Of a DNA stretch of 64,000 nt, positions 59,911 through 64,000 are shown one piece after another. The position numbers and the translations under genes are program-made. Location of the stretch: the NCBI GenBank assembly GCA_018110825.1, contig JAGBCL010000052.1:145469-209468 (forward strand), written 5' to 3'. Each line of letters starts with the position of its first letter. Position 1 is the stretch's first letter. Source of the DNA: Oscillospiraceae bacterium (lineage in GTDB: Bacteria; Bacillota; Clostridia; Oscillospirales; Ruminococcaceae). The notes under the pieces are model-generated. The model was not told where the DNA came from. It saw only the letters and a program-made list of their open reading frames with translations, and did not search any database.

Positions 59911-62900
59911 TATTTTTTTCTCCACCATTCAATTGAATCTTAATTTGGGCAATCAAATCTTCAAAACTAATATTCTTATTTCTGTAATTTGTAACTAAAA
60001 TTATGAGTAACTTAACCTGATTTCTTGATATATTTTTCTCCAATTCATCTGCAAAATAGTAACGAAGCGATTCAATATCTGACCACATTTCACCCTTAGA
60101 ATCCTGAAGGCGTGTCAGGCAGTCGTTAAGCGTACTTATCTCCTCAACTTTACTGCTTTCGTCCTCATATCTGTTCTCGTGAATTCCAAGAATTTCATCA
60201 ATTAATCCAGTAAGAGTTATGAAACTCATCTCATGATTTCTGTATGACCCAATAAATGTCAAAATATCCTTGCGATCAGCGGTTTCGATTTCATTATATA
60301 AATACTCAGAATAATATAATTTCAAAGCGCTAATATCCGCCCAAAAAATACCTGCTCTGTCTTGAAGTGAAGCAAACAATTTACACAGCATATTATCAAC
60401 ATGTGCTTTTTTATGAAATGTAATTTCGCATGCCATACATTTGCTCGATAACTCTTCATTTATTCTTTTTACAATGAAATTGTTTTCAAATGAATTCGAA
60501 AACGATGTAAAATAGATTTTATCTTCCTCGTTCAAATGTTTCGACAATTCTTGATAAAAAACTTTAATTATTGCAAGGGGCTTTCCATTAACAAATCTTT
60601 TTTCTTTTACATTGCTTTTACTTTTATAAATAATGGAAGAAATCGTTCTTTTAATCACATTGTATGTCAAATCAATATTTTGAATAAGGAACCAGGGAAA
60701 CATATCATTTAAAACTTCGGATTTTATGCTATCAATAGCATTTTTAATACATTCATTGACTTTTTTTCGGATCTCTACATCCTCTTTTTTACAAATCTTA
60801 TGCTTAGATAAAATTATTATAATTAATTCTGTAACTGAATAAAATGTATCATCAGTGTTGTTTGTGGTCTCAATCTCTTTACCTTCAAACATGAATTTCA
60901 GACTTGACATTCGTTCATCAATCTCAAGCGTATTTATAATAAATGCAGTCGGATCAATTCGTATATCAATATTATATTTAATATCATTTCCACCTAAGAC
61001 ATAATCATCAATAGAATATACATTAATCGAACTATCAAACGAACGAGAAGACAGCATTAGATATGCAACAATTATATTAACAAAATCAGCAATTTGTTCA
61101 TCTTTAAATTGCTTTTTTTCAAATATTTCTTGTAATCCTGCAACAGAAAATACGATATCAATATCGTTACCATTAAATAAATCCTTTCGCCAAGTTCCAA
61201 TAAGGGAATAACCAAAAATACTGCTCAAATTAGCAATGTGTTTGTCATATTGATTTCCGCCATTTTTAAAGGAACATACTATTTCTTTTCTCTCTTTTTC
61301 TACATATTGTGGGAAGGAGAAAGAAAACGATGCAAGAATAAATTTAATAAACTTTCTGTTCATTTTTTCAAGACCTAAACGAGAAGCAGAATACAAAACC
61401 CGAAACACTTCTCCAAAGCTATAATTTTCTATTATATATTTTTTCTTCTCTTCATTATAAAAACCTTCTCCGTATACGCTACATATTCTCTCTTTTTCAA
61501 TGCTGGAATTTAAGCATTTGAAATAATAATCCCAAATTCTAAATCCACGGCGTTCAAGGGGTTCTTCCAAAAAATCATCAATAAGACTTTTTACATCAAT
61601 GGAAAAATCATTATCTGGAAGCATTTTAAAATGAAGATAGTCAAGCACAATTTTTCTGTTTTTAATTTTATTTATTTCATTTGTTTCTGTATCATCATTA
61701 ATGTTTTCCATATCGTATAATAAATAAAACATATCATAAAGATTTCTCAGGCTGTCCGGTTCCATAAAATGAAATTTCCGCCCATAAACGTCCAAATATA
61801 TTTCTGTTCTCTCAGAAAGAACAATCATTATTAACTTTTTAGGAGAAACAGTATATATATTGTTATTTTTGTCGTTTTCAAAATACTTTTTTATAATATC
61901 ATAAAGTCTGCCATTCTTTAAACGCTTAAACTTCTCGTCAAATGAATCAATCAAATCTTTTGAGAATCCAATTTCTACATCTACAAGATCTCTATAGTCA
62001 CTTTTTCTCCAAGAAGGCATAGTTATCCTCATATCAGAAGGGATGATTTTACTCAAAAAATCATTTGTTTGTTCAAAACTCAGATGAAAGTTATACTCTT
62101 CCTTATCTCTTATTGTGTTAAAATTTGAAAAGTATTCCTTTTGTAATGCAGCTGATAAAACCGGAAAACTTAAAGTTACCATAACAATAACATTAGGTAT
62201 CATAAAATATTGATGAATATCCTGCATAATACGCAAATGTCTACTTTTCACCATATCAACATCATCAATACAAATGATTAGGTACCCGTCTGTATTTTTT
62301 CTATTATTAATCTGGTTTAAAAGATTGATGTAGTCTGAAACTAGTTTTGCAAATTCTGTGCGAACATTACATTTCGCCAAAGTTTTCTCCATAAGACTGT
62401 AGCTTGAATTAAGATTATGCGAGTCCTTTTCTCTTATACTTAAATAGTGATCGTATACCGTGCAAATACGTTCTTTAATGCTGTTAATCTTTTCGTTCGT
62501 GTCTACATTATAACTATGATTATACGTTGGCACGCTGTCATGAATCAAATTGAGCATTTTTGAAAGTACAATTAAAAAAACGTCCTCATTTTCCTCCAAC
62601 ACAGACACATCTGTATAAGGAAGAGCATAGAACGTCTCTTGAAAACTACTTTTTCCATTTGTTAAATTATTTGCAAATGAAAGCATAGCTGATGTTTTGC
62701 CTGTACCACGTCTACCTGTATAAGCAACTACATTCTGTATTGAATTCTGCATTTCATTGATTTCAGTATTTGCCCTTGACTTGTTTAAATTAATTAATGT
62801 ATTTATTATTGATTTTGATTGATCATAAATATCATTTAAAAAAGAATAGCTCATCTGATCATATGGTTCTTCTTTTACTCCTTTATGCTGTAAGCTTTCA

Positions 62901-62917
62901 AATGGAATTTTATTCAT
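59897..62917 (-). CDS. rdrA: RADAR ATPase RdrA
   Basis: A 1006-residue P-loop ATPase. Walker A is GRRGTGKTS (residues 68-76) and Walker B is IICIDDVD (214-221), followed by a sensor-like VIVMVTLSFPVL. The long C-terminal part is helical and unlike other families I know. RdrA is known to form rings that assemble with RdrB and are needed for defence. Identification rests on the ATPase type and size plus the coupled RdrB. Base composition is much more AT-rich than the left half of the window. Confidence 0.85.
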   Translation of the reverse strand: MNKIPFESLQHKGVKEEPYDQMSYSFLNDIYDQSKSIINTLINLNKSRANTEINEMQNSIQNVVAYTGRRGTGKTSAMLSFANNLTNGKSSFQETFYALPYTDVSVLEENEDVFLIVLSKMLNLIHDSVPTYNHSYNVDTNEKINSIKERICTVYDHYLSIREKDSHNLNSSYSLMEKTLAKCNVRTEFAKLVSDYINLLNQINNRKNTDGYLIICIDDVDMVKSRHLRIMQDIHQYFMIPNVIVMVTLSFPVLSAALQKEYFSNFNTIRDKEEYNFHLSFEQTNDFLSKIIPSDMRITMPSWRKSDYRDLVDVEIGFSKDLIDSFDEKFKRLKNGRLYDIIKKYFENDKNNNIYTVSPKKLIMIVLSERTEIYLDVYGRKFHFMEPDSLRNLYDMFYLLYDMENINDDTETNEINKIKNRKIVLDYLHFKMLPDNDFSIDVKSLIDDFLEEPLERRGFRIWDYYFKCLNSSIEKERICSVYGEGFYNEEKKKYIIENYSFGEVFRVLYSASRLGLEKMNRKFIKFILASFSFSFPQYVEKERKEIVCSFKNGGNQYDKHIANLSSIFGYSLIGTWRKDLFNGNDIDIVFSVAGLQEIFEKKQFKDEQIADFVNIIVAYLMLSSRSFDSSINVYSIDDYVLGGNDIKYNIDIRIDPTAFIINTLEIDERMSSLKFMFEGKEIETTNNTDDTFYSVTELIIIILSKHKICKKEDVEIRKKVNECIKNAIDSIKSEVLNDMFPWFLIQNIDLTYNVIKRTISSIIYKSKSNVKEKRFVNGKPLAIIKVFYQELSKHLNEEDKIYFTSFSNSFENNFIVKRINEELSSKCMACEITFHKKAHVDNMLCKLFASLQDRAGIFWADISALKLYYSEYLYNEIETADRKDILTFIGSYRNHEMSFITLTGLIDEILGIHENRYEDESSKVEEISTLNDCLTRLQDSKGEMWSDIESLRYYFADELEKNISRNQVKLLIILVTNYRNKNISFEDLIAQIKIQLNGGEKNNGTP

Positions 62918-63200
62918 ATGAGATGTCCCCCATTATTCTAATACGTTCTGAAATCATACTTTCCGCTACTATATTTGAATTATCAATACGTACCCCCGTG
63001 TTAGAAATAATGACTGAGCCAGAAGTGTTATCATAGCCTTTAACAATAACACCTCGTCTTTTACCTTTCATATTTGTAACCGAAGAAGCTCTGCGAACAG
63101 CAGCAGTACGTGCAGCAACAGAAGGAATTCCGCGTCCAATATTACTTTCAAACACATGTACAGCAGGGTGTTTAGCCGATAAAACCTTAGTTAAATTCAT
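62910..63200 (-). CDS. Small protein leading the RADAR operon, unknown function
   Basis: A 96-residue protein, ATG 63200 with GAGG nine bases upstream and the promoter about 100 bases before. It overlaps rdrA by eight bases. The N-terminal half is basic (ARTAAVRRASS, NMKGKRRG) and the C-terminal half looks beta-rich (GVIVKGYDNTSGSVIISNTG). I recognise no family. It is neither of the accessory types (SLATT, Csx27-like) I know for RADAR. Confidence 0.7.
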   Translation of the reverse strand: MNLTKVLSAKHPAVHVFESNIGRGIPSVAARTAAVRRASSVTNMKGKRRGVIVKGYDNTSGSVIISNTGVRIDNSNIVAESMISERIRIMGDISYE

Positions 63201-63306
63201 TGAAATTTTCCTCTTTAAGTCTTCACTAATAAAAAATATTTTCGTATAAACTCTGCCATTTATACAATAACCCACAGTAATGCAAAAGTGGATAATTATA
63301 TGTATT

Positions 63307-63335
63307 ATTATACTCTTTTGAGCAGCACAAGTCAA
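63307..63335 (-). promoter_or_regulatory. Promoter of the RADAR operon
   Basis: Minus strand: TTGACT (63335-63330), 17-base spacer, TATAAT (63312-63307). Confidence 0.82.
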
Positions 63336-63343
63336 CACTATTT

Positions 63344-63373
63344 TTCAAATGTTACACAAATGTAACATTTGAA
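63344..63373. promoter_or_regulatory. Perfect palindrome upstream of the RADAR promoter
   Basis: TTCAAATGTTACA (63344-63356) and TGTAACATTTGAA (63361-63373) are perfect 13-bp arms around CAAA, eight bases upstream of the -35 box. This looks like a regulator-binding site. Confidence 0.65.
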
Positions 63374-63807
63374 TAATTTGTCCGTCAAAAAAGCTATCAT
63401 CTTGTACAAATCATACAAGACACATGATTGACTGCTTCTCCAAAACGTTTTAAACTGCTAGAATGAGAAGTGGTTGTTTACGCTTCACATTCAAATACTG
63501 TCACATTTCTTCTCCTGCTATCTTTGAAAAAGCTGGCCAAGCTTTTAGTGTACATTTATTAGTGCACTTTTTCCTTTTAACTACTTGTTACCAATATGAA
63601 TATTCGCGTTTTCCTTTTTTATTCATCAAATATTGCAATAAGTTAGTTTGCACTTAATTCAAGCATAAATTTCAACATTACGTAAAGCAAAAGTGCACCA
63701 CTGCATATGCGATGCTCTTTTGTTCAAACAACGTAAAATCAACGTTTCTGACCGCAAATACCCTGTGATTACAGGCGTACCCACAAAATGCTATATCCCC
63801 ATATAAA
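63374..63807. other. Intergenic stretch, no gene seen
   Basis: No coding region with a ribosome site or family similarity is visible. The only structure is the hairpin at 63687-63717. Confidence 0.6.
63687..63717. repeat. Hairpin, right of RADAR, related to 56417-56446
   Basis: GCAAAAGTGCACCA...GCGATGCTC shares its start and end with the left hairpin in the same orientation. Confidence 0.5.
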
Positions 63808-63850
63808 CAACAAATCCGAACACATCGTTGTTCACAAATGTGTTCGGATT
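63808..63850 (-). terminator. Terminator after tRNA-Asn
   Basis: Perfect 13-bp arms AATCCGAACACAT (63813-63825) and ATGTGTTCGGATT (63838-63850), with a T-rich tail on the minus strand, 10 bases past the tRNA. Confidence 0.8.
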
Positions 63851-63858
63851 ATGAGTAA

Positions 63859-63870
63859 ATGGCTCCCCCA
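63859..63870 (+). repeat. 12-bp direct repeat, right copy (3' end of tRNA-Asn)
   Basis: ATGGCTCCCCCA, identical to 40325-40336 and in the same orientation. It covers the CCA end and acceptor strand of the tRNA. Confidence 0.4.
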
Positions 63871-63935
63871 ACTGGACTCGAACCAGTGACTCCCTGATTA
63901 ACAGTCAGGTGCTCTACCGACTGAGCTATGGAGGA
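63860..63935 (-). tRNA. tRNA-Asn (anticodon GTT)
   Basis: A 76-base cloverleaf read on the minus strand. The acceptor is TCCTCCA/TGGGGGA, the D arm is AGCTCAGTCGGTAGAGC, the anticodon loop is CTGTTAA with GTT, and the T arm is GGTTCGAGTCC. Encoded CCA ends the gene. It is the substrate of the asnS product in this window. Confidence 0.97.
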
Positions 63936-64000
63936 ATATGCAAACAAAGCACTGAAAGTAGTGCTTTGTTTGATTTGTGTCGGCATCGATCTATTTTCCC

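Noticed and set aside
63463-63657. A 64-codon open frame between RADAR and tRNA-Asn
   Set aside because: There is no ribosome site, the composition is unlike real proteins here and nothing is recognised.

Overview
The window looks like a chromosome segment of a low-to-moderate GC, Gram-positive anaerobe of the Clostridia, most likely a Ruminococcus-type member of the Oscillospiraceae. The reasons are the strong TTGACA-17-TATAAT promoters, GGAGG ribosome sites, frequent TTG starts, an Asn T-box, an L10 leader, a CsoR copper operon, lipoproteins and RqcH. The species call is inference.

Bases 1-30.9 kb are ordinary core genome. The genes encode an edge membrane protein, an HD-GYP protein, a cysteine synthase, an asparagine synthase without its glutaminase half, a MaoC protein, a GNAT, a PfkB kinase and a T-box-controlled asnS-asnA operon. 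They continue with a PadR/DUF2812 unit, a CPBP protease, a PcrA/UvrD helicase, two transporters, csoR-copA-copZ, a five-gene RNA/ribosome-quality operon (trmK-nif3 fusion, rlmA, two unknowns, rqcH), a redox DUF1858 protein, a rhomboid-like protein, a flavodoxin, rplJ-rplL with leader, and an ECF sigma/anti-sigma unit.

Bases 30.9-38.6 kb hold one five-gene signalling operon: two membrane-anchored BMP-type binding proteins, a large hybrid histidine kinase with receiver and HPt, a DegV lipid-binding protein and a receiver-GGDEF protein. A decayed hydrolase/permease chimera and a TetR regulator follow.

Bases 40.2-63.9 kb are accessory DNA. They contain a large serine recombinase, an Abi (HEPN) protein with a structured leader RNA, a mobilisation block (relaxase, MobC, oriT-like repeats), a ParM/ParR partition pair with iteron-like repeats, an Xis-like protein and two unknown genes with duplicated promoters. 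Next come a secreted-protease cargo block (M28 lipoprotein, lipoprotein, S8 protease, small secreted protein with a decayed paralogue, ECF sigma and anti-sigma) and then a complete RADAR anti-phage operon: a small 96-residue protein, RdrA ATPase, RdrB adenosine deaminase and a SLATT membrane protein. A tRNA-Asn lies at the right edge. A 12-bp direct repeat links its 3' end to the end of the recombinase gene and may mark the island borders.

The most notable items are the RADAR operon with its uncharacterised leader gene, the BMP/kinase/DegV/GGDEF operon, the Abi leader RNA, a pair of 119-bp inverted-repeat elements, and the asparagine synthase that lacks its catalytic cysteine domain.
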